A DNA stretch of 64,000 nt from Coriobacteriia bacterium (GCA_009783085.1 WRHU01000005.1:87177-151176), one strand, 5' to 3'; shown: positions 1-9,569, numbered from the stretch's first letter. Numbers and translations are program-made. Notes: generated from the sequence alone by a model not told the origin.

Positions 1-2930
1 TTGCGCGCAGCAGCAATTTCCTCCTCCGAATGGGCATCGCGCACCAAGCGGTTAAGCACCGCATTCATTTGGCGGGTGTCAATAGGCTTTGAGATAAAAT
101 CGTCAAAGCCGTTTTCCATAAAGAGGTCTGCTGCCCCTGCCACGGCGTTTGCGGTCAGGGCGACAATCGAACCTTTGTATCCCAGTTCTCGAATAAGCTT
201 GGTCGCCTCAATGCCGTCCATTTTGGGCATCATGTGATCCATAAAAATGATGTCATAGGTCGCACCCTTCTTGACCTTGTCAAGCGCCTCAAACCCGCTG
301 CTCACCGAATCTATTTCCAGCCCATACGGGAACAAAAGGCCCATGGCAACATAAATGTTTGTTTCCACGTCGTCTACAATCAAAACCTTGCCGTAGGGCA
401 TGGGCTCATGAACTATGACCGCTTGGCGCACGTCTTTAAGATTGTCCTGCACGTCAAACTGTTTGAGAGCCCGCACAATTTCTGGGCCAAGGACTTCAGG
501 GCCGCACGGTTTGAGCGTCAAGCGCACGGTAAAAGTTGTGCCTTTGCCAAACTCGCTTTCAACAACAATGTCGCCGTCCATGAGGTTTATCAGATTTTGG
601 GTGATACTCATACCAAGACCTGTGCCCTCGGTAATGCGATTTGCTTTTTGGTCAAAGCGAGAATATTCGTCAAAGAGCTTATCAAGCTGGTCGGGCGTCA
701 TGCCACGTCCCGTGTCTTCAACACGAAATACAAGGCAAACGCTCTCGGCACTGCCGCCGCTGCTGGTGCCGTCTTTGCTGCCAATGTTGCCGCCAGTGTC
801 ATTCTCGCCCCCTGCACAGTCCTCGGCAAAAATTGAAAACTTGACGGATCCAGACTCCGTATACTTAAACGAGTTCGAGAGCAAATTGTTAAGCACCTGT
901 CGTATGCGCAGCGTATCGCCGTGTACACATTGGGGTAGACGCTCATCGACCTCAAGTTCAAACTTAATGAGTTTTGAGCCCCGGCGCATAAGATTGAGCT
1001 GTACCGTGTCGTTGATGAGGCTCGTCATCTCCATAGGCGCAAGCGTCAGCTCAAGTTTGCCCGCTTCTATTTTTGAAATATCCAAAACGTCGTTGATAAT
1101 GCCGAGCAACAAATTGCCCGAGTTGTGGATTCTGCCAAAGGCCTCTGCGGCCTGCGCTTTGAGCGTTTTGTCTTTGAGCTGAATTTCGGTAATGCCCAAA
1201 ATGGCGTTCATGGGCGTGCGAATCTCATGGCTCATATTTGCCAAAAATGCCGACTTTGCCTGACTCATTTGTTCCGCTATTTCTGCCAAACGCTTTTGGT
1301 CATTCGCCTCTTTGACCGATGAAATGTCGGTAAAGCTTTCGAGCAGCGCCGGACGTCCGTTGTAGTTGACCTTTGATACCGACTTAATAATGGGAATGTG
1401 CTTGCCGTCCGCCTTGAGAAACTGTCGTTCAGAGCGGTCGATAGTTTGATGCAAGTCCATAATGGGACACTCGTTTTGGCAGAACAATTTGTCGCAGCGA
1501 TGACCCACTATCTCATCTTTTGATTCCCCGTATAGCTCAACCGCACGGGGGTTCGCATCAAGGAGAACCCGTGTTTCGGCGTCGATTAAAACAATGCCGC
1601 ACTCAACGTGTTCCCACGCAGTTTCAAATTGCTCAAGGGCAATCCTACCTTGCTCCCGCTGTTTTTCCGCCTCTTTGTTTGCGTTGACAATGCAGTTAAG
1701 CGGAATGTTTACGCCGAGGGCAATTTTTCTTGCCATGCCTTTGCAGGTGTCGCTACCGCAGGCTCCGCAGTCAATCGTTTGCTCCTCGTAGGTTGCCTTG
1801 TTGAGCTCTTTGAAGGCCTTTTCTATGTCGTTTTGGGTTATTTGCGGCAGGTCGCTTAAGAGAGGTCGATATTCTCTGAGAAAATCCGTTAGATTGAGAA
1901 TGCGATCATAGCGCTCGTACAGCTCTTTGAAATAGTTTGTGTCGCGCCCTTCAAGAGCGGCGCTTTTTGCCTCATAGGTTTCGGTATCAGTGGCAAAGGC
2001 GTTGCTCATGCGTGCGCAAGCTGGACCCATCGCACAGCCTTCGACACAGTTGAGCACGTCAAAGACCTCGGGCAAAAGCTCGGTGGACGTTTCTGCATAG
2101 GTTTCAAGTTTTTTATAGACGCTGTAGCCTTTTCCCTGCAAAATGCGGATTTTTTTGCCCAGGAAAAACTCGATATTTTCTTTAAGCCCATCAGACATAA
2201 AAGACAAAGACTCCAAGTTGCCCGCATAAGGGTCAAAATCTGTTTCTTGCTCGGGGAGAACGACGTTGTTCTTATTAAGGTACTCAATGAGCTTGGAAAA
2301 CGTGATGTTGTAGTCCACCTGTCCAGCTTCTTCGAACTCCCGAGTTTTTGCTATACAGGGAGAAAATGCTGCGATTTTGCTGGTTATGCCTTCGTGCTTT
2401 TTGAGATAGACGCCAAGCGCACCCATAGGGCTTTGAAGCGGTGCAAGGCTGCTGAGAAGGTCGGGGCAATACATTTCGCAATACGAAACAATCGGCGGGC
2501 ACGGCTGGGTGATAGTTTTGTTGTTTTCGCAATCGTTCTCTCGCAAGTACTTGACATAGCTCCACACGCACAAGTCGTCGCCAAAAGAGGCGTTGTAGAT
2601 TTTTTCGACACCAAGATTTTTTAGATAGGTAAAGAGGCGCTTCCACTCAGGAATGTTTGTTTTAATTGAGGGAGCGGCAATGAGCGTAAGGGGGTGGCCC
2701 TGCGTAAGGTCTTGGAAAAAGAGTTCGAGATCGTCGTCATAGTGGCGTGCTTTGTGCTTGCACGCCGAGATGCACCGGCCGCACGAAACACATTTTGAGG
2801 TGTCCACCGCTACCTTTATTCTGCCCGCAGCATCTTGGTACGTGATGTTTGCCATTTCCATCGGGCAACTTCGAGTACAGCGACTGCAGCCGGTACACAG
2901 CTCAAGCTCTGTTTTAACAATTCTTTTCAT
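1..2930 (-). CDS. Hybrid sensor histidine kinase, 5' part: 2x[4Fe-4S] ferredoxin + [FeFe]-hydrogenase large-subunit C-terminal-like domain + 4Fe-4S + PAS + HisKA/HATPase + receiver (runs off window at position 1)
   Basis: My minus-strand translation from ATG at 2930: MKRIVKTELELCTGCSRCTRSCPMEMANITYQ...CVSCGRCISACKHKA; H-cluster-like segments QPCPPIVSYCEMYCPDLL, FSPCIAKTREFEEAG, EGCAMGPAC; DCGACGSDTCKGMA; H-box LANMSHEIRTPMNAILGI; receiver MPYGKVLIVDDVETN. Frame agrees at 2930, 1235 and 401. No stop before the edge, so the ORF track omits it. Confidence 0.9.
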   Translation of the reverse strand, partial: MKRIVKTELELCTGCSRCTRSCPMEMANITYQDAAGRIKVAVDTSKCVSCGRCISACKHKARHYDDDLELFFQDLTQGHPLTLIAAPSIKTNIPEWKRLFTYLKNLGVEKIYNASFGDDLCVWSYVKYLRENDCENNKTITQPCPPIVSYCEMYCPDLLSSLAPLQSPMGALGVYLKKHEGITSKIAAFSPCIAKTREFEEAGQVDYNITFSKLIEYLNKNNVVLPEQETDFDPYAGNLESLSFMSDGLKENIEFFLGKKIRILQGKGYSVYKKLETYAETSTELLPEVFDVLNCVEGCAMGPACARMSNAFATDTETYEAKSAALEGRDTNYFKELYERYDRILNLTDFLREYRPLLSDLPQITQNDIEKAFKELNKATYEEQTIDCGACGSDTCKGMARKIALGVNIPLNCIVNANKEAEKQREQGRIALEQFETAWEHVECGIVLIDAETRVLLDANPRAVELYGESKDEIVGHRCDKLFCQNECPIMDLHQTIDRSERQFLKADGKHIPIIKSVSKVNYNGRPALLESFTDISSVKEANDQKRLAEIAEQMSQAKSAFLANMSHEIRTPMNAILGITEIQLKDKTLKAQAAEAFGRIHNSGNLLLGIINDVLDISKIEAGKLELTLAPMEMTSLINDTVQLNLMRRGSKLIKFELEVDERLPQCVHGDTLRIRQVLNNLLSNSFKYTESGSVKFSIFAEDCAGGENDTGGNIGSKDGTSSGGSAESVCLVFRVEDTGRGMTPDQLDKLFDEYSRFDQKANRITEGTGLGMSITQNLINLMDGDIVVESEFGKGTTFTVRLTLKPCGPEVLGPEIVRALKQFDVQDNLKDVRQAVIVHEPMPYGKVLIVDDVETNIYVAMGLLFPYGLEIDSVSSGFEALDKVKKGATYDIIFMDHMMPKMDGIEATKLIRELGYKGSIVALTANAVAGAADLFMENGFDDFISKPIDTRQMNAVLNRLVRDAHSEEEIAAAR

Positions 2931-3240
2931 GTATGCTCCCCCATACAAACACCTCGTGTTGCTGGCAGATGCTCCCCGGATTAGCCCTGCCTGTTAACAC
3001 TGGCACCGACACGCCCCCGCTGTGCCTGCACCCTGCGTGCGTTGCTTTTGTGGTGCGTTGCGCTGCCTATCGCACTCTGCGTTCATTGTGCGTTTATATG
3101 CGCCCCGCATGCCTTCCACACGCTTATAGTACGGTTATTGTACTCTCTGCGATAAGGAAACTCAAAGGGTTTGGGCTTCCGTTTGTCGGGATAAACGGCC
3201 TTGGATGGGCTGTGTAGGCGGGCTTTGGGTTGGGCATCAT

Positions 3241-3279
3241 GTGGGGTTTGGGTGGGGTTTGGGTGGGGTTTGGGTGGGC
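3241..3279 (+). repeat. G-rich 11-bp tandem repeat (GTGGGGTTTGG)x3+
   Basis: gtggggtttgg at 3241, 3252 and 3263 followed by gtgggc. Confidence 0.85.
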
Positions 3280-3409
3280 TTCAGCTCTTTTTATAACGAG
3301 CAACGCTGGGGGTTTTGTTTGGGCTTGAGCAATTTTTATAGAATTGTCGTTTGCACGAGGGTTTTCTCTGTGCTACCATAGCGTGCGCTGTTTTTTCGAC
3401 AGCAAACGC

Positions 3410-3488
3410 GGGGTGTTAGCTCAGTTTTGGTTAGAGCGCTGGCCTGTCAAGCCAGAGGTCGCGGGTTCAAGTCCCGTACATCCCGCCA
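3410..3488 (+). tRNA. tRNA-Asp(GTC), CCA encoded
   Basis: Acceptor GGGGTGT pairs ACATCCC; anticodon arm CTGGCCTGTCAAGCCAG; GGTTCAAGTCC T-arm; terminal GCCA. Confidence 0.93.
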
Positions 3489-3526
3489 CTCTACCCCTGT
3501 AGACAAACTTGTCTGCAGGGGTAGAG
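3489..3526 (+). terminator. Long stem-loop immediately 3' of tRNA-Asp (possible terminator or processing hairpin)
   Basis: CTCTACCCCTGTAGACA ... TGTCTGCAGGGGTAGAG, ~17-bp near-perfect stem with one G-T pair; no clear U tract. Confidence 0.5.
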
Positions 3527-3596
3527 TGCGTTTGAAGGGTGGACGGGACGCAGAAGCCAATCTTTTAGATAGTACAACAAAAATATGTACAGCGTA

Positions 3597-3625
3597 TTGA
3601 CAATGCACAGCCACGGCACTATACT
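3597..3625 (+). promoter_or_regulatory. Sigma70-like promoter of the dinJ-yafQ operon
   Basis: TTGACA - 17 bp - TATACT, upstream of AAAGGAGG and the ATG at 3658. Confidence 0.7.
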
Positions 3626-3657
3626 AGCTTCTCAGTATCCAAAGGAGGTGCTAGGAA

Positions 3658-3945
3658 ATGGCTGAAACAACGAATGTTACATTGCGAATGGATAAAACTC
3701 TTAAGGAGTCTGCCGAAAAACTATTTAGCGAGTTTGGCATGAACATGACTACTGCACTTACTGTTTTTCTGCGCCAGACTGTTCGCCAGGGCAAGATACC
3801 TTTTGAGATTTCTGTTGATACTCCCAAACTTGATACGCTCGCTGCCATGAGAGAAATTGAGGATATGGTAGCTGGTGTGCTTCCCAAAAACACGCAAAGT
3901 GTCGAGGATTTTTTCGAGGAGAATAATATCCATGTTGGCAGCTAA
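3658..3945 (+). CDS. dinJ: RelB/DinJ family antitoxin
   Basis: MAETTNVTLRMDKTLKESAEKLFSEFGMNMTTALTVFLRQTVRQGKIPFEI is typical DinJ/RelB; overlaps the toxin ORF. Confidence 0.88.
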   Translation: MAETTNVTLRMDKTLKESAEKLFSEFGMNMTTALTVFLRQTVRQGKIPFEISVDTPKLDTLAAMREIEDMVAGVLPKNTQSVEDFFEENNIHVGS

Positions 3946-4207
3946 CTATTCGACAAGATTCAAAAAGGATATAAAACTCGTCGAAAAACGTGGCTATGCT
4001 ATGCAAAAGATTTTTGATGTTATGGTTGCCATTCAAAATGAAAGCAAACTTGATGAACGCCTGAAAGCCCACGCACTTATAGGCGATTATACTGGCTATA
4101 TGGAGTGCCACATTGAGCCAGATTGGTTGCTTGTCTACAAGATTGATGAGTTTGCTAAGGAAGTTTATTTTGCCAGAACCGGCACGCATTCAGACCTATT
4201 TTCGTAA
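3932..4207 (+). CDS. yafQ: YafQ-family type II toxin (RelE superfamily mRNA interferase)
   Basis: MLAANYSTRFKKDIKLVEKRGYAM...LKAHALIGDYTGYMECHIEPDWLLVYKID...YFARTGTHSDLF; internal ATG at 3932 is in frame with the listed ORF. Confidence 0.88.
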   Translation: MLAANYSTRFKKDIKLVEKRGYAMQKIFDVMVAIQNESKLDERLKAHALIGDYTGYMECHIEPDWLLVYKIDEFAKEVYFARTGTHSDLFS

Positions 4208-4406
4208 ACTTTGCTGCCCTGTCTGCCTGTGGTATTTTCACGACATTTCCCAAAAATGTTCATAAAAATACTGCTTGTGACGCTTCCCTTTTGATTTGAA
4301 ATGTTGTAGAATAGTGCAAGCCGTTAAAAAGACGGTATATTTTTTATGCAAGACTTTGTTTTCTGTGCAGGATTATTGAACGATTAAGTAAGCAGTCGTC
4401 GACGGG

Positions 4407-5039
4407 GTGTACGTGCAAGAAACGAAAACTCATACCAAGCAACACAGACTAGCTATATGGTCCCTAGCTCTTGTTATTGCCCTTACCTGCAGCATTTTGC
4501 CGCAGGCTTTTGCCGATTTTGCTCCCAACTCAGAAGCAACTAAGGTACTCGGCGTGGGTCGTATTCAAAGTGCGGTTGCCGAAGACGCCAAAAACGCCGT
4601 TGAGGGTCGTTTCTCATCTGACATTGAGCTCTCTGCCGCTGACGCAAAAACTCTTAAACAACTTTCCAAGCCACTTACCCGCGAAGTTTATCCCCTTGCA
4701 GCTCCTAACACTTCTACTTCTGGCGCAACTGGCCAGTGGACTACCTGCCTTGCTTCTGCTTACGGCCCCAGCAATGCGGGAAGCAGAACTGCCTCGGGAA
4801 CAGCACTTACTAACGACAGCTTTGGCGTTGCCGTAGATGTTTCCATGGGGTACTTGCTTGGTCGCACCGTTGAGGTTCGCTACAACGGCATGGTGGTCAC
4901 CACCACTATCGTTGACACAGGAAACTTGGTAGCCTCAGGCGGACGTGGACTTGATTTGCAGCCAGGTGTTTGGAAGTCATTTGGCTTCTCAAGCGAGAAT
5001 GCTTGGGGCGTGCGTAGCGTCGAGTGGCGTCTGGTCTAA
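4407..5039 (+). CDS. Secreted 3D/RlpA-like double-psi beta-barrel domain protein
   Basis: N-terminal signal/TM segment; WTTCLASAYGPSNAGSRTASGTALTNDSFGVAVDVSMGYLLGRTVEVRYNG...VDTG...RGLDLQPGVWKSFG; GTG start. Confidence 0.7.
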   Translation: MYVQETKTHTKQHRLAIWSLALVIALTCSILPQAFADFAPNSEATKVLGVGRIQSAVAEDAKNAVEGRFSSDIELSAADAKTLKQLSKPLTREVYPLAAPNTSTSGATGQWTTCLASAYGPSNAGSRTASGTALTNDSFGVAVDVSMGYLLGRTVEVRYNGMVVTTTIVDTGNLVASGGRGLDLQPGVWKSFGFSSENAWGVRSVEWRLV

Positions 5040-5055
5040 CAGCTTCGGCGGTTGT

Positions 5056-5499
5056 ATGCCGAGTATGCCAAAAAACCCATCTGCCATAAACTCTCTTTTC
5101 ATCAGCTCCTTTTCTCGAACGCAAAATTCGGTGTGCGCTGATATTCAGGGGGTCCAACTCACAGCCTCCCCCGCCCTCGCCGCCGCCCTCCTCAAAATAC
5201 GCCCCAACCTCGCACACCATGCCTGCAAAAGCGCCGGCACGGGAAACTTCAAAGATCGCCTTGTTGGAGCGCTGCTTCCCCATGTTGTTGAACACGTTGC
5301 CATCGACTTACTGGTAGAATTAACGGACGCAACTCAGACCTTTGCTGGAGCAACCACGTGGCTTGACCGAGAAACAAACACCATGTGCGTGCGTGTTGGC
5401 TGCACAAGCGATGAGCCTTCCCTCTATTTTGAGGCGACCAAAAAGGCTCTCGAGCAAGCCGTACACCTGCTAAATCGCTTGCTTTCAGAGGTTGCGTAG
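5056..5499 (+). CDS. Hypothetical protein, weak resemblance to an N-terminal segment of cyanophycin synthetases
   Basis: In-frame ATG at 5056; LLPHVVEHVAIDLLVELTDATQTFAGATTWLDRETNTMCVRVG. Confidence 0.4.
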   Translation: MPSMPKNPSAINSLFISSFSRTQNSVCADIQGVQLTASPALAAALLKIRPNLAHHACKSAGTGNFKDRLVGALLPHVVEHVAIDLLVELTDATQTFAGATTWLDRETNTMCVRVGCTSDEPSLYFEATKKALEQAVHLLNRLLSEVA

Positions 5500-5602
5500 G
5501 GCAAAACGGGCGACAAAAACTCCCAAAAGGTCTATCGTAGGTACAAACAAGTAACCAAAGGCAGCCAAAACATCAAGGGCATTACAGGCAGTGAGGGTAG
5601 CT

Positions 5603-6901
5603 ATGGGCACACATCAAGAAGCAATTCCGGGGCTTATTCAGTTTGACGAGTGGCGAGATTTGTACGCCGGTCGTGTGGAAACCATGCGCTCAAGCGCAGT
5701 CCGTGACCTGTTTGCCGCTGCTTCTCGCTCAGATATTATCTCGCTTTCGGGCGGTATGCCAGACATTGCGGGGCTTCCTCTTAAAGAAATTGGTGCTTCC
5801 ATTGCAAACGCCATTGTGGAGGAAGGCGTTGCTGGTTTGCAATATGGCGATACCACGGGGCGCACACGTCTCAAAGAAATACTGTGCGATTTGCTGGCAG
5901 AGGTAGACATCAACATCACTTCTGATGACCTCATTGTTACCACGGGCGGCCAGCAGGCACTCGACCTGCTCGGCAAAACCTTTATCAACCCAGGCGACGT
6001 TATCATTACCGAAGGGCCTACCTATCTGGGGGCACTTCAGGCTTTTTCTGCGTACGAGCCCGATGTTCACACCGTCCCTCTTGATAACGACGGCATGAGA
6101 ACCGACCTCCTCGCCAAAGAGCTTGAACGCCTTGGCCCTCGTGGTGCGAAGTTTATCTATACCATTCCTACGTTTCAAAATCCGGGCGGCGTAACCATGA
6201 CGCTCGAGCGACGCAAACACTTGCTTGAACTGGCGCACGCCTACAACATTCCCGTTATCGAAGACGACCCCTACGGGCGGGTGCGCTTTGAGGGAGAAGA
6301 CGTGCCCACGTTGCGTTCGCTTGACCCTGAGGTCATTTACATGAGCACGGTTTCCAAGGTTTTTGCACCGGGACTACGCACCGGCTGGGTGGTTGCTCCT
6401 CACCCTATTCTTAACAAAATTAAGCTGGTTAAGCAGGGAGCTGATTTGTGTGGGTCTGCGCTCAATCAGGTTATTGTCGAGCGCTATTTTACCGAGATAG
6501 ACTGGCGCCCAGCACTTGACGGGGCACGTAACCGTTACCGCAAGCGTCGTGATGCCATAATCGCTGCACTTGAGGAGTTTTTTCCGGCGGAGGCAACGTG
6601 GACGCACCCGCAGGGCGGTCTGTTCATTTGGGTTACGCTGCCAGAATATATTGACACGCCGCAATTGCTTTCGGTCGCATTGGACAACGGAGTAACCTTT
6701 GTGCCGGGCGACGGCTGTTATCCTGCCGGAAGCGGCTTAGGTCGCTCGTCCATGCGGCTGTGCTTTAGTTTTGAGGAACCCGAAAAGTTGCGTGAGGCGA
6801 TTCGTCGTCTTTCGGTAGTAATAAATGAACGACTTGAGATTTATCGTGCCTTTGTTGATGCAGGGCGCCTTAAGAAACCGGAACAGAACGCCTTAGATTA
6901 G
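5603..6901 (+). CDS. PLP-dependent aminotransferase (class I/II, 2-aminoadipate/LysN-like)
   Basis: LSGGMPD, GGQQALDLLGKTFINPGDVIITEGPTYLGAL, YTIPTFQNPGGVTM, EDDPYGRVRFEG, STVSKVFAPGLRTGW. Confidence 0.88.
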   Translation: MGTHQEAIPGLIQFDEWRDLYAGRVETMRSSAVRDLFAAASRSDIISLSGGMPDIAGLPLKEIGASIANAIVEEGVAGLQYGDTTGRTRLKEILCDLLAEVDINITSDDLIVTTGGQQALDLLGKTFINPGDVIITEGPTYLGALQAFSAYEPDVHTVPLDNDGMRTDLLAKELERLGPRGAKFIYTIPTFQNPGGVTMTLERRKHLLELAHAYNIPVIEDDPYGRVRFEGEDVPTLRSLDPEVIYMSTVSKVFAPGLRTGWVVAPHPILNKIKLVKQGADLCGSALNQVIVERYFTEIDWRPALDGARNRYRKRRDAIIAALEEFFPAEATWTHPQGGLFIWVTLPEYIDTPQLLSVALDNGVTFVPGDGCYPAGSGLGRSSMRLCFSFEEPEKLREAIRRLSVVINERLEIYRAFVDAGRLKKPEQNALD

Positions 6902-7012
6902 AACACCTTGTGCTCGGCGGGCGCAAGGCAGGCGCAAGAAACTATGCTTGAAAAAAAACGTGTAAGAAACCGAGATTAAGACCCGAGATACGTAAGGAAG
7001 CGTGAGGAAACC

Positions 7013-8029
7013 ATGGCTCTCAAACCAATGAAAATAGCAGTTTTGATGGGTGGCACTTCCTTTGAGCGTGAGTTTTCGCTCAACAGCGGTCGCAACGTAA
7101 CGCGCACGCTTGAGGCGGCGGGACATACTGTTTTGCCGCTCGACACCACCAAAACGCTCGTTGAAACCCTGCGTGACCAAAAGCCCGACGCCGTCTACAT
7201 AGCCCTGCACGGCAAAAACGGCGAGGACGGCACCATTCAAGCACTCCTTGAGTTTCTCGGTATTCCCTTTGTGGGCTCGTCTGCAAGCGTGTGTCGTCAG
7301 GCGTGGAACAAGGCTTTGCTGCCGCACATTGTTGCAACGCAGCAGGCTGCCAATCAGGCTTGCGGTAGCGAAACCTTTGCTGCCCACTGGCTTTCTCGCA
7401 TCAACCTTTCTGAGGTCACGTTGAGAGAAATGGGAGCAGCAACTGCCCTTGATTTAGTGGCGGAGCGCATCGAAGGTGGTTATCCTGTTGCAGTCAAGCC
7501 AACTCGTGGTGGCTCGGCGATGGGTGTAAACAAGGTTGACTCAGTAGGCGGGCTTGCCGATGCCTTGCTTGATGCGCTTTCTTTTGATGCGGAAGCACTT
7601 ATTGAGCCGTGGGTTACCGGTACCGAGATTGCGGTGTGCGTGGTAGGAACCGGTGTTGACGCACGTATTTTGCCTCCCGTTGAGATTGCCGCTTTGCAGG
7701 GCTTTTTTGATGTAGAGCATCGCCTTGACGCTAATCTTGTCGAATACTACAGCCCAGTGCGCCCAGCGTCGCTTGCCAAAACCGAGAACGAAGCGCAGGC
7801 TGCGCTTGCCGCCATTGAAGCTGCTGCACTTGAAGTACACCGAGCGTATCAGTGTCGAGATTTAAGTCGTGTTGACATGATCTGGGACGGCACAAAGCCT
7901 ATCGTGCTGGAAATTAACGTGTCGCCTGGTATGTCGGAGTCGTCTTTGTTCCCCATAGCTTGCGAGGCAGCTAACCTTACGCTCGACAGTCTTTTTGAGG
8001 AGCTTCTTGCCAACGCACTGGGGCACTAG
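7013..8029 (+). CDS. ddl: D-alanine--D-alanine ligase
   Basis: VLMGGTSFEREFSLNSG, ALHGKNGEDGTIQALLE, PVAVKPTRGGSAMGV, LEINVSPGMSESSLFP. Confidence 0.93.
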   Translation: MALKPMKIAVLMGGTSFEREFSLNSGRNVTRTLEAAGHTVLPLDTTKTLVETLRDQKPDAVYIALHGKNGEDGTIQALLEFLGIPFVGSSASVCRQAWNKALLPHIVATQQAANQACGSETFAAHWLSRINLSEVTLREMGAATALDLVAERIEGGYPVAVKPTRGGSAMGVNKVDSVGGLADALLDALSFDAEALIEPWVTGTEIAVCVVGTGVDARILPPVEIAALQGFFDVEHRLDANLVEYYSPVRPASLAKTENEAQAALAAIEAAALEVHRAYQCRDLSRVDMIWDGTKPIVLEINVSPGMSESSLFPIACEAANLTLDSLFEELLANALGH

Positions 8030-8116
8030 GCTCTCCCGCGCAGGCTCGGGCGCTCAAGCTCGAGCATCAGCTCGCACGAAGCCTGCACGCGCAAGCTCGC
8101 ACACCAAACTGAGGCA

Positions 8117-9478
8117 CTAGTTCCGCAGCTTAAGACGCATTTCTGCTGCACGCTCAAACACACGCTCGACGTCAATATCGTGGCGATGATGCCCGTCGTA
8201 GACAACCTCACCGTCAATCATAGTCATAAGAATGTTATCTTGCGTAGCCGTGTGAACAATGGCAGAGCTGGGGTTGTGCGTGGGCACTTGGTTGGAGTTT
8301 GAAAGGTCAACAGCAATAATGTTGGCAACCTTGCCAGCGTCAAGCGAGCCGATTTTATCGTCCGCATGGATAGCCTCCGCAGCCCCCAGCGTTGCAAAGC
8401 GCACCATCGCCTCAGAAGTAAGAAACTTGCTTCGATTTCCTAGGGCACGCTGGAGCAGCAGACCAATGCGCATCTCTGCAATCATGTCGGTAGTGTCGGT
8501 GGCGGCGGGAGAATCTGTGCCCAAACCCACACGCAGCTTCGCCTCTAAAAACTTCAAAAGAGGCGGCACTCCCATTGCAAGCTGAGCATTACAGCGAGAA
8601 CACACCACAACACTTACGTCATTGTCGGCAAGCTTTTCGATATCCTCATCGTCAACCTGCACGCAATGAATAGCCAAGACCTCGGGAGCTTCGAGCAGGC
8701 CCCAGTTAAGAATGTAGCGCACCGGCGATACGCCCGTAGCAAGCCACGGTGGCATATCTATGCCGTAACCACGCTCTTGCTCGGTAGCATGAACAGAAAA
8801 CGGCGAGGAGCCATAGCGGATAAACTCGTACTCCTCTTGACTGCCCGCCAAATGGACGGCAACTGGTGTGTTGGGCGTGCTGGTGGCATACTCGCCAAGA
8901 CGCTCAAAAATACGGGGGTGACAGGTAACCAAAGCCGCAGGTGCAACGCCAATGCGAATGCGTGATGCAGTTGATTTTTTGCGCCACGCTTCAACATCGC
9001 TGAGCGCAGCATCAAGCACCGCATCAACCTCGCTTACCTCCATTGTTCCTACTTCACGATAGATATTGCCGTGCAGCCCAACCGCCTCAACAGCAGCCTG
9101 CGATGCTCCCGTTGTGGTTATGTCGGCAACGGTAGTAATGCCGCTGCGCACCACCTCAAGCGCACCAAGAAGCGCAGAATCCTCCCAGTCTTGCAGGCTA
9201 AACCGCTTTTCTTTCTCGGCAATATGGAGCTTCCATGCAGCGTAGGGAACGTCGTTGACGAGCCCACGCAGCGCAGAGTATTCAAGATGAGTGTGAATAT
9301 CAACAAAGCCGGGCATGAGCGCGGCAAGACCAAAGTTCTTAGTTTCCTCGTCTGGATAGCGAGTTTTAAGCTTCGCAGCTGTTCCAACATCGACAATTTT
9401 GCCGTTTTGGACAAGAACAGCTCCGTTTTCTATGTGCGGAGAGCTAACCGGTATAACATAGCGTGCGATAAGGAGCAT
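8117..9478 (-). CDS. Amidohydrolase, MTA/SAH-deaminase-like
   Basis: ALMPGFVDIHTHLEYSALRG, VAVHLAGSQEE, AIHCVQVDDEDIEKLA, VGLGTDSPAATDTTDMIAEMR, GKVANIIAVDL. Confidence 0.85.
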   Translation of the reverse strand: MLLIARYVIPVSSPHIENGAVLVQNGKIVDVGTAAKLKTRYPDEETKNFGLAALMPGFVDIHTHLEYSALRGLVNDVPYAAWKLHIAEKEKRFSLQDWEDSALLGALEVVRSGITTVADITTTGASQAAVEAVGLHGNIYREVGTMEVSEVDAVLDAALSDVEAWRKKSTASRIRIGVAPAALVTCHPRIFERLGEYATSTPNTPVAVHLAGSQEEYEFIRYGSSPFSVHATEQERGYGIDMPPWLATGVSPVRYILNWGLLEAPEVLAIHCVQVDDEDIEKLADNDVSVVVCSRCNAQLAMGVPPLLKFLEAKLRVGLGTDSPAATDTTDMIAEMRIGLLLQRALGNRSKFLTSEAMVRFATLGAAEAIHADDKIGSLDAGKVANIIAVDLSNSNQVPTHNPSSAIVHTATQDNILMTMIDGEVVYDGHHRHDIDVERVFERAAEMRLKLRN

Positions 9479-9569
9479 TTGAAACCTCCTAGTTCAATAA
9501 ACCGTGGAAGCTCATTATAGCTCTTATGGAGGTTTTGCTGGTAGGACGTTTGGGGGAAGAGCTCCTTTG

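Noticed and set aside
234-1182. Plus-strand ORFs (234-836, 415-1182, 1594-1859 etc.)
   Set aside because: Antisense to the minus-strand hybrid kinase, whose frame carries recognisable motifs throughout; these are shadow ORFs.
2933-3217. Plus-strand ORF 94 aa upstream of tRNA-Asp
   Set aside because: Cys/Pro-rich composition, no recognisable domain and no clear RBS; probably non-coding.
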